Source of the DNA: a virus
DNA: 53,133 nt
Strand: one strand, 5' to 3'
IMG/VR virus record: IMGVR_UViG_3300032116_000282
Coordinates: 1 to 53,133 of that record
Each line of letters starts with the position of its first letter. The stretch's first letter is position 1. The notes under the pieces are model-generated. The model did no database searches, was not told the origin of the DNA, and saw only the letters and a list, made by a program, of their open reading frames with translations. This document shows positions 1 through 6,922 of this stretch, piece by piece. A program made the translations under genes and the position numbers.

Positions 1-47
1 TGGTCAGGACAAAAATCATCACCAAGAACCTAACGGTTTTGTAATAC

Positions 48-344
48 TGCCAAAATGGCAGGTCAAAATGGCAGTTACAAACCTGTTAACTGCCAAAATG
101 GCAACATTAGTTGAGCTACTGCCAAAATGGCAATATAAGAGGGAGTGATAGTCTCGGGCTAGCATAAGTCGAGATCATACTGTCAGAATGACAGTGGTGA
201 CTGCCAAAACGGCAGTATAAGAAGGGGTCATAGTGCCAAAACGGCAGTCGAGTTGGACTGCCAAAATGGCATGCCAAAACGGCAGTCTCCTGGGAGGGTG
301 TAGTCAGAGTGACGACACTGTCAGAATGGCATGTCATAATGACA
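48..344. repeat. Array of about twelve 13-bp palindromes (TGCCA-N3-TGGCA family)
   Basis: Twelve copies of a 13-bp inverted repeat with 5-bp arms and a 3-bp A-rich spacer start at 48, 61, 91, 120, 181, 202, 234, 259, 272, 302, 319 and 332. Two pairs abut (259/272 and 319/332). The commonest form is TGCCAAAATGGCA. Other copies are TGCCAAAACGGCA, TGTCAGAATGACA and TGTCATAATGACA, so arm changes are often compensated on the other side. Positions 1 to 471 contain no credible gene; open frames here simply translate the repeat. The spacing is irregular, unlike a CRISPR array. The shape suggests binding sites for a dimeric DNA-binding protein, such as operators, a centromere-like site or origin iterons. 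The ParB-like gene next to it is the obvious candidate partner, by inference only. Confidence 0.85.
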
Positions 345-372
345 GGCCGACCTAGTATTAGGAAACGTGATA

Positions 373-472
373 GTTTGATATCAAACGACAAAAAGGATAG
401 GTGAGATTATCACCTATCCTTATAGTTTCAGATTGTGAGAGAATTAGATTCTCTACTTGTTTGATATCAAAC
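373..472. repeat. Two copies of a perfect 14-bp palindrome GTTTGATATCAAAC plus a small hairpin
   Basis: The identical palindrome GTTTGATATCAAAC occurs at 373..386 and 459..472. The second copy ends at the stop codon of the ParB-like gene. Between them lie a terminator hairpin (394..420) and a 7-bp hairpin AGAGAAT-TAG-ATTCTCT (438..454). A duplicated 14-bp palindrome flanking a terminator looks like a protein-binding site pair, but no partner can be named. Confidence 0.6.
389..420 (-). terminator. Rho-independent terminator downstream of the ParB-like gene
   Basis: An 11-bp perfect stem (AGGATAGGTGA at 394..404, TCACCTATCCT at 410..420) with a 5-nt loop is followed, in the minus-strand direction, by a run of five T. 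It sits about 50 bases after the stop codon of the last leftward gene, as expected for the end of the leftward transcript. Confidence 0.85.
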
Positions 473-1872
473 TATTCTGCTTTCGCTTTCGCTTTCGACT
501 GTTTCACAAATCCGATATCGACTCCGCCGAAGCATCGATAGTACGGGCTGACTTCTCCCTTAACCTCCCTATACGTAGTCCATACGCTCGAAGTCATATC
601 TCCCCCAATGTAGTTGGTAACTAGTGCCACCATTGCCGACATTGAAGCGGGGGACGTCTTGGCCCAAAGATATTTCTTCTTGGCTTGTGACTTCTTGTCA
701 TTCTTGATTCGTTCGAATAGATCCGAGAATACCATAGAGAACGGTCCACTGTCCGCTGTAGTTGCTCCGAGTGCTCCGAGGAATCCTTCGACAAGTTCCC
801 AGTCGATTACCAAGGGTTCATCTTGAAGGATTGCGGCTTTCGCTGCGATCTTCCGTTCAGCGTATTCCTCAGGGGTCTCGGAAGGATCTCGGACGATTGA
901 CGCAAGCCGTTCGTTAGTTGCATCCTCTCCGTTGGATGCCAGAACGAGAGCCGTTGCAATGACTGCGGGGGAGAACAATTCCGAAAATTGCCTATCGTAC
1001 TTCCCGGATTGACTTCGTTGCGATTCGAAAACGTAGGTGACGAATCGCGTGACTTCATCCTCTCCACCGAGTCTATCGACCAAGTCGAACCGCTCTTCCT
1101 GGGGGAGTTTGTCGCCAGTGGAACTAACGTCGTTACCCTTCATTCTCTCCGAGATACACCCCGTTAATTTCTTTCGCAAGTCAATCAGAGACTTGTCTCG
1201 GAGTCCCTTCATTACCGCTAACGTATCGTGTTCACCCGATAGCTTGGTTTGAACCGCTTCAACGACTTCCAACGATATGATCGTGTCGTCGGTAGTGTCG
1301 TCGTCGGTCGATTTCCTTGCCCTTGCCTTGTCCGCTAGGTCACGCCATTGCGGGGGCAATCCCAGGTGAATGTAAATCGTTCCGAGTGGTAGCCCGGCGG
1401 CCCGAATAAGCATTAACATTCCGTACCGATGCTGGCCCGAGATGATAGTACCATCCCAACAGTAGGTAATCGGGTCCATTGCAGACAAGCCCCATAAGCC
1501 ACGACTTCGCACGTTGCTATATGTACCGAGTTTGCCGATTGGACCAACACGAGAGGGACTGTAACGCCTATTGTTGGGGTTACGTGTTGCGACAAAGGAT
1601 TCCTTGCCGATGGTAATGAAGGGGAGACTCCCTTCCCCTGCGGCTTCCAAGCCCATAAGAAATTCCAGAACGCCGGGATTGTCCAAGTCTACTTGGTACA
1701 CTTCGGAGAACTCCGAAACGTGTTGATTAAGCGTTGCTATCGCATCGCTAGTGAGTTTGGCGAAACGGTTTGCACTAGATGCCGCAAGTCGGCTTGCTTC
1801 GTTCTGTGGGCCAATGCAATGCTTTGCAAAGGCTGATTGCAATTCGGCTACGGACGACAACTTCTTGACCAT
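472..1872 (-). CDS. ParB-like DGQHR-type protein
   Basis: This 466-residue protein carries the sequence DGTIISGQHRYG at residues 140-151, which resembles the core DGQHR signature of ParB/sulfiredoxin-like nucleotide-binding domains. That domain class is found in chromosome partition proteins and in phage DNA-binding or nuclease proteins. The C-terminal 300 residues are mostly helical-looking with a basic end (KQSKAKAKAE) and match no family I recognise. It is the last gene of the leftward transcript and is followed by a strong terminator. The flanking palindrome arrays (48..344 and 2690..2828) could be its binding sites, by inference. No ParA-type ATPase is present in the window, so a classical partition system is not shown. 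The start has only a weak G-rich ribosome site (GGGGG, 6 bases upstream). Confidence 0.75.
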   Translation of the reverse strand: MVKKLSSVAELQSAFAKHCIGPQNEASRLAASSANRFAKLTSDAIATLNQHVSEFSEVYQVDLDNPGVLEFLMGLEAAGEGSLPFITIGKESFVATRNPNNRRYSPSRVGPIGKLGTYSNVRSRGLWGLSAMDPITYCWDGTIISGQHRYGMLMLIRAAGLPLGTIYIHLGLPPQWRDLADKARARKSTDDDTTDDTIISLEVVEAVQTKLSGEHDTLAVMKGLRDKSLIDLRKKLTGCISERMKGNDVSSTGDKLPQEERFDLVDRLGGEDEVTRFVTYVFESQRSQSGKYDRQFSELFSPAVIATALVLASNGEDATNERLASIVRDPSETPEEYAERKIAAKAAILQDEPLVIDWELVEGFLGALGATTADSGPFSMVFSDLFERIKNDKKSQAKKKYLWAKTSPASMSAMVALVTNYIGGDMTSSVWTTYREVKGEVSPYYRCFGGVDIGFVKQSKAKAKAE

Positions 1873-1934
1873 AATAAACCCCCGTAATGGGATAGAGTAA
1901 GCAATTGCGACGGTCTATCGCATTGCCGATAACG

Positions 1935-1955
1935 TAGTGCGAACTATTCGCACTA
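1935..1955. other. Perfect 9-bp hairpin TAGTGCGAA-CTA-TTCGCACTA
   Basis: A perfect 9-bp inverted repeat with a 3-nt loop lies five bases from the tRNA-like minihelix, in the leader of the ParB-like gene. No T run follows it on either strand, so it is not an ordinary terminator. It could be an operator or an RNA structure. Confidence 0.55.
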
Positions 1956-1959
1956 TCGA

Positions 1960-2002
1960 AAGCCCAGCATGGAATCGAACCATGCTTAAACCGTATGGGC
2001 TT
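1960..2002 (-). ncRNA. tRNA-like acceptor/T-arm minihelix (43 nt), no D or anticodon arm
   Basis: On the minus strand a perfect 7-bp stem (AAGCCCA with TGGGCTT) encloses a perfect tRNA-type T arm: CATGG, loop TTCGATT, CCATG. The T loop matches the tRNA consensus TTCRANY. Only 11 bases lie between the 5' acceptor strand and the T arm, so D and anticodon arms are absent, and the next gene ends at 2012, leaving no room for them. It may be a deleted tRNA gene, the 3' end of a host tRNA captured as an attachment site, or a functional tRNA mimic. No integrase is present to support the attachment-site reading. Confidence 0.6.
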
Positions 2003-2011
2003 GGTTGGTTG

Positions 2012-2269
2012 TCAGCAGTCTAGGATACCAAGCAAAACGGCTTGTTTTGCTTCCGATAGTTCAGCCCGTAGTTGATTCTGTACGTTAAGCATTCGTGACA
2101 TAGACTCACGCATTTCTATGATTGTCTGTTCTTGTTCCCGAAGTCTCAAAAGTAGAATCTCTTTGTGTCTCTTTTGCTGTTCGACTTCGTCGGCACAAAT
2201 TTGGATCATTTGCCGATAGTTTGCAATTGCTTGCCGATACGTTGCGTCTAGCCGTTCTGAAGATTCCAT
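2012..2269 (-). CDS. Small coiled-coil protein of unknown function
   Basis: The 85-residue product beginning MESSERLDATYRQ is almost entirely predicted helix rich in Glu, Gln, Arg and Leu, with heptad-like spacing from about residue 15 to 75. This suggests a dimeric coiled coil. The frame stays open upstream to an ATG at 2428 (138 residues), but that extension is low in complexity and has no ribosome site, whereas the chosen ATG has GGGAA about 6 bases upstream. It lies between the second palindrome array and the tRNA-like minihelix, just upstream of the ParB-like gene in the transcript. No function is recognised. Confidence 0.5.
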   Translation of the reverse strand: MESSERLDATYRQAIANYRQMIQICADEVEQQKRHKEILLLRLREQEQTIIEMRESMSRMLNVQNQLRAELSEAKQAVLLGILDC

Positions 2270-2428
2270 TTTGTTTCCCGTTCGTTTGTGTTGCGGTTCG
2301 CGTCGTTGCGTCGTTGCCCCGACACAAACATCATCGGCCCGAGTTTGCAGAAATCTACTGGCAAAGTTATCGGAATTGTCGTAAGTCGTTACGTACCAAC
2401 GACTTAAAAAAATAAATTCCTTTCCCAT

Positions 2429-2689
2429 TTTGCTAGTTGGACACTTAGTATTTCAACCACCAAAAGGGGGGTATGGTCTGCAATGGTCGGAATACCGACA
2501 CTAACGACCGATAAGGGAAGTCTAGTTGCCATAAAGAAAATTCGGGCAATTCGACTTTCTATTCTAACGACTTTGTAACCTATACACGTACGCGGAATAT
2601 CGGAGTTGCGTACACACGAGAAAATAGTATGCCAAACTTACGTTACAAACTTGTTAGCTATCCAATTTGTAATGTGGCCCATTCGGGTG
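2429..2689. other. Intergenic stretch without a supported gene
   Basis: This 260-base stretch between the coiled-coil gene and the second palindrome array contains no ORF with a ribosome site. I see no tRNA, terminator or clear promoter in it. It is presumably part of the leader and regulatory region. Confidence 0.5.
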
Positions 2690-2828
2690 GGATCGAATTG
2701 ACTACACCCCCAAATAGGTGGGATCGAATTGACTACACCCCCATTCGGGTGTCCTCAAATTGACTACACTGTAGTCAAAGTGATGACACTGTAGTCAAAT
2801 TGACTACACTGTAGTCAAATTGACTACA
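2690..2828. repeat. Second palindrome array (TGTAGTCAAATTGACTACA, 20-bp tandem units)
   Basis: Two perfect 19-bp palindromes TGTAGTCAAATTGACTACA at 2790..2808 and 2810..2828, plus a degenerate one at 2770..2788, are stacked in tandem with 20-bp spacing. Three further half-sites (GAATTGACTACAC or AAATTGACTACAC) start near 2695, 2726 and 2757. The inner core AGTCA-N3-TGACT has the same 5-bp arm, 3-bp spacer geometry as the array at 48..344, where the copy at 302 reads AGTCAGAGTGACG. The two arrays bracket the ParB-like and coiled-coil genes. Confidence 0.8.
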
Positions 2829-2930
2829 CCGCCCTACATTACAAAATTGTTAGGTAACAAAACCGTTAGGAAAACTCCTAGGCGATCTACTAGGGGGGTG
2901 TCCCAGGGGGGGTGTACGTGTATACATATT

Positions 2931-3038
2931 TCTGGGTTTTTTCTGGGTTTTTTCTCTCACGTATATGTATACGTCTGGGTTTTTCTGGGTTTTTTGTTGG
3001 GGAATCGGTGCACGTATAGAACGATATCTGGGTTTTTT
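2931..3038. repeat. Five copies of CTGGGTTTTT(T) in a gene-free, G- and T-run-rich region
   Basis: The unit CTGGGTTTTTT (four copies) or CTGGGTTTTT (one copy) occurs at about 2932, 2943, 2975, 2985 and 3028. A G-rich segment (2892..2913, runs of six and seven G) precedes it. Between the copies lies an inverted repeat containing GTATACATA and TATGTATAC (about 2919 and 2960). Open frames on both strands here only translate the repeats. A regulatory or replication-origin role is possible but unproven. The same unit also appears at 4176 and 43259 inside genes. Confidence 0.65.
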
Positions 3039-3092
3039 GTGGCAAAGAAAGAGGGATAGTGAGTGTATCGGTTAAGATATACTCAGTATCCC

Positions 3093-3311
3093 TCAGGCCA
3101 GACAAGGATATTCGATACGATATCCTTGGGAAGAATAAGAATCAAGAACGGAGTTCAAGTTATCTCCGGTTACTGTTCGAGGTGGAACTGGAAAGGATGA
3201 ATCAAGATTCTGAATGACAAGTTCAAACAAGTCAATTCCGATTTCGAATACTTCGACGACAACGATCATCGAGGAAGGAACGTACTCGCTGAGAGTTCTG
3301 AGTGCTTGCAT
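3093..3311 (-). CDS. Small protein of unknown function
   Basis: The 72-residue product has a good start: ATG at 3311 with AAGG about eight bases upstream. Its C-terminal segment (LNSVLDSYSSQGYRIEYP) loosely resembles the end of small DUF4177-type proteins, which finish with a G-x-QGW/Y motif, but this is too weak to assign. It is the first gene after the operator and promoter cluster at 3398..3740, so it is probably controlled by that cluster. The last codons overlap a 9-bp hairpin (CAAGGATAT/ATATCCTTG, 3103..3128). Confidence 0.6.
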   Translation of the reverse strand: MQALRTLSEYVPSSMIVVVEVFEIGIDLFELVIQNLDSSFPVPPRTVTGDNLNSVLDSYSSQGYRIEYPCLA

Positions 3312-3397
3312 GATTTACCTTGTGATAGTGAGGATTCGAGTTGCTGAGTTCGACAACGAATAGTAAATTCCATTTAGGGGAATTTAGCTATGAGTTT

Positions 3398-3416
3398 GGT
3401 ATCATCAAAAGATACT
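3398..3416. promoter_or_regulatory. Operator-like palindrome GGTATCAT...GATACT
   Basis: This is one copy of a GTATCA-N-TGATAC family found only in the intergenic heads of transcription units. It lies about 27 bases downstream of the start predicted from the promoter at 3450..3477. It ends against a CGCG-containing sequence, as do several other copies. Confidence 0.65.
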
Positions 3417-3449
3417 AAATCGCGTGGTCGTAGTTTCTTGAGTCAAACC

Positions 3450-3477
3450 ATTATACACAAGGGAGAGAGTAAGGCAA
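3450..3477 (-). promoter_or_regulatory. Sigma70-like promoter (TTGCCT-N16-TATAAT)
   Basis: On the minus strand a TATAAT hexamer (3450..3455) is preceded by 16 bases and TTGCCT (3472..3477). The predicted start is near 3443 and the operator at 3398..3416 lies just downstream. It would drive the small gene at 3093..3311 and probably the coiled-coil and ParB-like genes. Confidence 0.6.
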
Positions 3478-3500
3478 GAATATCACAAAGATTCTAAGAT

Positions 3501-3519
3501 GGTATCATATTATGATACT
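3501..3519. promoter_or_regulatory. Operator-like palindrome (perfect GTATCATATTATGATAC)
   Basis: This is the best copy of the family: a perfect 17-bp palindrome at 3502..3518, again followed by a CCGCGTT sequence. I see no clear promoter immediately beside it. Confidence 0.65.
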
Positions 3520-3565
3520 AACCCGCGTTCGGCAACTACTCCCCCTATTTTGGAAAGTCCGGTTT

Positions 3566-3584
3566 AATATCATATAATGATACC
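3566..3584. promoter_or_regulatory. Operator-like palindrome AATATCATATAATGATACC
   Basis: A near-perfect member of the same family, followed by a CCGCGTT sequence. About 35 bases upstream in the transcription direction is a TATAAA (3619..3624), but no good -35 hexamer accompanies it. Confidence 0.6.
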
Positions 3585-3599
3585 ATACCGCCGCGTTAT

Positions 3600-3618
3600 G
3601 GGGAGGGGAGGGAGGGGG
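3600..3618 (+). other. G-quadruplex-type sequence
   Basis: Four G runs of 4, 4, 3 and 5 are separated by single A bases on the plus strand, which is the template strand for the leftward genes. This pattern is expected to form a very stable parallel quadruplex. It lies between two operators in the regulatory region. Confidence 0.6.
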
Positions 3619-3720
3619 TTTATAGGCCCATGAAGGGGGCTAGAATCGCATAAGAAGCGTCGGCGGGTTTAACGGGAATGGAAACCCGCGAGTGTACGAG
3701 AACGATTCTGGAGAGCGGGT

Positions 3721-3740
3721 TAGTATCACAGGAAGATACC
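3721..3740. promoter_or_regulatory. Operator-like palindrome TAGTATCAC...GATACC
   Basis: A degenerate fourth copy in this cluster. It lies 60 bases downstream (in the transcription direction) of the 3802..4302 gene end. Confidence 0.5.
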
Positions 3741-3801
3741 ACATCGAGTGGTGAGGGAAGAATGTACTCAACTACGAGATACTAATGAGATACTCACCGT
3801 C

Positions 3802-4302
3802 CTACTTTTCACTCAGAGTAGTCTTATCTACGATAATCCTCTCCTCATGCTTTTCCTGGGGAGGATCTGGGAAGGAGAGATAGATGAGGTTCAGTGTGTG
3901 ATTCATGAGGGTACTAGAGAATGGTAGCCCTTGTTGTTGTGCTGAATCTCTGAGCCATGATAGGATTGTTCGTTGGTTACGACGACATCCTTCTACTCCC
4001 CAAGCATCCATGATTGCAGCTCGTTCTTCACAGTTGCAAGTAGGATCTTTAGCTACGAACCATGAGAGGATCGAAGCTAGCTTAGTTCCAGGTCCGGTTC
4101 CCACTTTATGGAGCTTCGGTAGTCCAATGGAGGTTAGCACTCCATCGGCTATAAGCGTGGTCACGTGGTTAATACTTCTGGGTTTTTTACACAGAGAACA
4201 TGCCTTGCAATCTTCCTGGGAGGGGGAGTACTCTGTGTCTGTGAGTAGAGAGATGATGTTGCAGGTTTCATACTCAGTGTAGTATTCACAACGTTCGGTC
4301 AT
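3802..4302 (-). CDS. GPGT/CNC-type protein of unknown function
   Basis: This 166-residue protein has an N-terminal cysteine cluster (C-x2-C-x2-C in QEDCKACSLCKK) followed by a conserved-looking core: GTGPGTKLASILSWF, then TCNCEERAAIMDAWG and a C-terminal helix-rich segment with NQRTILSWLRDSA. I associate this GPGT...C-x-C...W layout with small proteins encoded by planctomycetes and their phages. Their biochemical role is unknown to me, though the Cys pattern suggests metal binding. The start overlaps the stop of the upstream gene by four bases (ATGA), indicating translational coupling. It ends the distal tail and accessory gene run just before the operator cluster. Confidence 0.75.
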   Translation of the reverse strand: MTERCEYYTEYETCNIISLLTDTEYSPSQEDCKACSLCKKPRSINHVTTLIADGVLTSIGLPKLHKVGTGPGTKLASILSWFVAKDPTCNCEERAAIMDAWGVEGCRRNQRTILSWLRDSAQQQGLPFSSTLMNHTLNLIYLSFPDPPQEKHEERIIVDKTTLSEK

Positions 4303-5447
4303 TGACTCTTTCCTCTTGGTCTAGCATTTCTCCATTCTTCCCAGTCGATACCGGTTTTATATTGGTCACTGATCCACTTTCTTCCACGTTCAAGAGTGAC
4401 TAAGTGCCAGTGTACTGGGTGAGCACTATGGAAGAACATTCTCTCTGTGATCCAGTCGAGTTTATAGTTCCTCTCCAAGTCCCAAGGAAGCCAGTAGTCC
4501 CACATGGTTTGTCCGATACCGAACTCCATCTGGGGTAGACTCCTTACGTGTTCTGGGAATAGAAGGAAAGCATCTAGTCCCCAATCTTCTGGTTTGGCTG
4601 TACTGTAATCGTTTTCCCAGTTGTATCGAATACCGGTAGCTATCTCTTTGTTGGCATAGCTTCGTAACAATCGAGCTTGATCTCCATAGATAGCAATATC
4701 TGAATTGATCAGAAGGATTGGATTGTCTATCTTTAGGCTTATGTCCATAAGACTATTGATACGTTGGGTTGGGAACTCATACATTGTAGTAACGTTGGGA
4801 CATTCTACCCAGGTATCAACTTGAGGATACATAGAAGTAAGTCGTTCAATTTCCTCAGCCGTATTAACAGCAATGATTCTCAATCCGAAATACTTCCAAG
4901 AGTTAAGGCATCTTTCTTGTACGTCGAGATGCTTTGGAAGTAGAGAAAGAGAAGTGACTGCTGGAAAAGGTAGGCGAGGTTGTTGAAGTTTTCCCCAAGT
5001 AATGTCAGGACGATAGAGGAGTTTTGCTTCCTCTAATGTGAAGGTTGGTTTACCAAGTTTGATGTTGACTTCATTGTGGATCATCACACCCCATTCAAAG
5101 AATGCTTCTGGGGAGGAGAAGTCTGGTGGATGGATTGTGATAATTGCTTTAAAATCCTCTTGACAAGAACATTGAGCTGGGATAAAGTATTGCCACATCT
5201 CGAAGAATACTGGATCACACCCACGGTATCGGTGTAGAAATAACCATGCTCTCCGTCCTTGATATGCTGTTGTTGCAGCAGTATCCTGGGAGAGTCTTGG
5301 TGTTTCCTGTACCAGCCGTCTTTGTTCGGCAGTACGTGGTTGTGGGACTTTCAAGAGTTCTCTTGTTGGAGAATCTTGTGCATCTGATCTTATGAAAACA
5401 GCTCCACCAAACGGATTGATAATTGTACGTTGTGTTGGTCTGGTCAT
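4299..5447 (-). CDS. ERV/ALR-like domain fused to a glycosyltransferase-like domain
   Basis: Two parts are visible in 382 residues. Residues about 65-145 have ERV/ALR sulfhydryl-oxidase features: LHRY, a CSC motif at 93-95 (the family normally has CxxC), HPPD at 106-109, HNEVN at 124-128 and LGKP at 131-134. Residues about 160-380 look like a nucleotide-sugar transferase fold: alternating hydrophobic strands, ILLINSDI at 244-251 (a possible metal-binding Asp) and a Trp-rich end. The neighbouring Cys-rich protein (5447..6916) overlaps its start by one base and could be a disulfide-bonding client, by inference. The CxC variant occurs in planctomycete-type homologues as I remember them. Redox and sugar-transfer activities are unproven. 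Confidence 0.65.
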   Translation of the reverse strand: MTRPTQRTIINPFGGAVFIRSDAQDSPTRELLKVPQPRTAEQRRLVQETPRLSQDTAATTAYQGRRAWLFLHRYRGCDPVFFEMWQYFIPAQCSCQEDFKAIITIHPPDFSSPEAFFEWGVMIHNEVNIKLGKPTFTLEEAKLLYRPDITWGKLQQPRLPFPAVTSLSLLPKHLDVQERCLNSWKYFGLRIIAVNTAEEIERLTSMYPQVDTWVECPNVTTMYEFPTQRINSLMDISLKIDNPILLINSDIAIYGDQARLLRSYANKEIATGIRYNWENDYSTAKPEDWGLDAFLLFPEHVRSLPQMEFGIGQTMWDYWLPWDLERNYKLDWITERMFFHSAHPVHWHLVTLERGRKWISDQYKTGIDWEEWRNARPRGKSQ

Positions 5448-6916
5448 TATGGTTTGGTTAGATTAGCAGCCAAGAAGGTGACGTTGAATGTAGCTGTAGC
5501 AGCAGGCATTATGTGATGTCCGGACAATGTAACTGTAATAAGACTGATTGGGAAACAAACTGATTGTGGACTATCAGTACCTTGATCTACATTGATGGTA
5601 GCTGTAGAATCATATCCCAATATACCCCAATACTTAGGATTACATACTTGACACTCAGGTGTACCGCAAGTAGTTATCCAACAGCATGTGCTATTATAAC
5701 ACATATATGGAACACTTGGAGGGACTCCTGCCATACCACATCGTTTAGTTTCAGATGGTTGACCGGTTAAGTAGAAAGGTGTAGTAAAATCTTCTGGGCA
5801 AGCTAGACCACTTATATTACTACATGACACACAACCATTAGATCCTATTAACAAAAGAGTAATACAAGTAGGATATGTCGGTGCTTCACCGATCCATGTT
5901 CTATCACAATTAAATGTTTGGGTTCTATCAGCACACTGAAGTTCACCACATCGTACACAAGCTACTCCATCTTCGCATGTTCCACCAGGACCACAGACGA
6001 ATCCACACTTCCCTGCACAATTGAAGTTCAATACAGTTGCTGTCCAAGTACATGTCTCTATTTCTTCTGGGATAATTTGAATACACTTACTGGTAAAGCA
6101 GATTTCATCCAAGTAGCCATAGATCCAACAACTGGGTACACATCCTCCAGCTCCGGTACAATTAGGTTTACCGTCAATTGTATGTGATGTTAGAGTTGGT
6201 TCATCATCATAAAGATTTAGACGACAGAAGTAATACTTTCTTGACCCTCCATCTAATCCTTCCAGGAGACTTGCAAACCCCCAGGGAGGGCAGTCCCCAT
6301 CACCACAAGTATCACAGTCATTATCTGAAAATGAAGTATCGTCTGGACAATCGATACAATCACTACATGTGAAGTCAACAGTGTAAACATAATTCTGGTA
6401 GATCATTTGATATGGTTCTACCTCGACTTCATACACCGACATTAGATACCATTTACATACTGGTGTCCCATCACAGATGAATTCACCTTTACCATAGAAG
6501 ATGACTAGATTGCCAGTTTTATATCGAATTTCCATTCGAGATCGGTACTCAGCATACCATCGACTATAGCAATTCTTTAGTATCTCTGTCGGAGGATCTG
6601 GAATACAGCATTCTTGCTCTGTGACTGGACAACTAACTGTTCCGGTTGTGAAAGTTCCACTTGGAGCTTTGACCCAATGTTCATCTGTATCGTGTATTGC
6701 TTCGTAAGATAGATTCTGGGTCCAAGCACTACAGTAAGTGTTCCAAACTCCGGCTCCACCTTGTGTGAATTCTTTACTGAAGCAACAACCACCTACAGTA
6801 CCGTTCCATCCATCAGCAACTGGTGTCCATCCTGTTACAGAAATCTTAGGTGGAACTATACCTTCTGCCGGGCAACAAGCATCTACACAGCAATTAAAGA
6901 GGCTCCAACAGGTCAT
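5447..6916 (-). CDS. Cysteine-rich virion-region protein
   Basis: By my count 47 of 489 residues are cysteine (near 10 percent), many in CC, CxxC and CxC pairs from the N-terminus (MTCWSLFNCCVDACC) to about residue 440. There is no signal peptide or transmembrane segment. The last 60 residues are Cys-poor and beta-rich. It lies among distal tail genes, starts seven bases after the preceding stop, and is followed by the ERV/ALR-like fusion. A disulfide-stabilised tail tip or adhesion protein is the simplest reading, but the sequence shows only composition and context. Such Cys-rich proteins are characteristic of planctomycete phages in my recollection. Confidence 0.6.
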   Translation of the reverse strand: MTCWSLFNCCVDACCPAEGIVPPKISVTGWTPVADGWNGTVGGCCFSKEFTQGGAGVWNTYCSAWTQNLSYEAIHDTDEHWVKAPSGTFTTGTVSCPVTEQECCIPDPPTEILKNCYSRWYAEYRSRMEIRYKTGNLVIFYGKGEFICDGTPVCKWYLMSVYEVEVEPYQMIYQNYVYTVDFTCSDCIDCPDDTSFSDNDCDTCGDGDCPPWGFASLLEGLDGGSRKYYFCRLNLYDDEPTLTSHTIDGKPNCTGAGGCVPSCWIYGYLDEICFTSKCIQIIPEEIETCTWTATVLNFNCAGKCGFVCGPGGTCEDGVACVRCGELQCADRTQTFNCDRTWIGEAPTYPTCITLLLIGSNGCVSCSNISGLACPEDFTTPFYLTGQPSETKRCGMAGVPPSVPYMCYNSTCCWITTCGTPECQVCNPKYWGILGYDSTATINVDQGTDSPQSVCFPISLITVTLSGHHIMPAATATFNVTFLAANLTKP

Positions 6917-6922
6917 AATAAA

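Noticed and set aside
48-344. CRISPR array
   Set aside because: Units are 13 bp, irregularly spaced and often abutting, with no uniform spacers and no Cas genes nearby; the Cas4-like gene at 44716..45771 stands alone.
116-391. A 91-residue minus-strand frame through the left palindrome array
   Set aside because: It merely translates the repeats (repeated H-S-D-S-type segments) and has no ribosome site.
1960-2002. A confirmed prophage attachment site
   Set aside because: The tRNA 3'-like sequence alone is not enough; no integrase or excisionase gene is visible in the window.
2820-3105. Frames on both strands across the CTGGGTTTTTT repeats
   Set aside because: The products are repeats of G-F-F-L-G-F or K-N-P-E-K type and depend on the DNA repeat.
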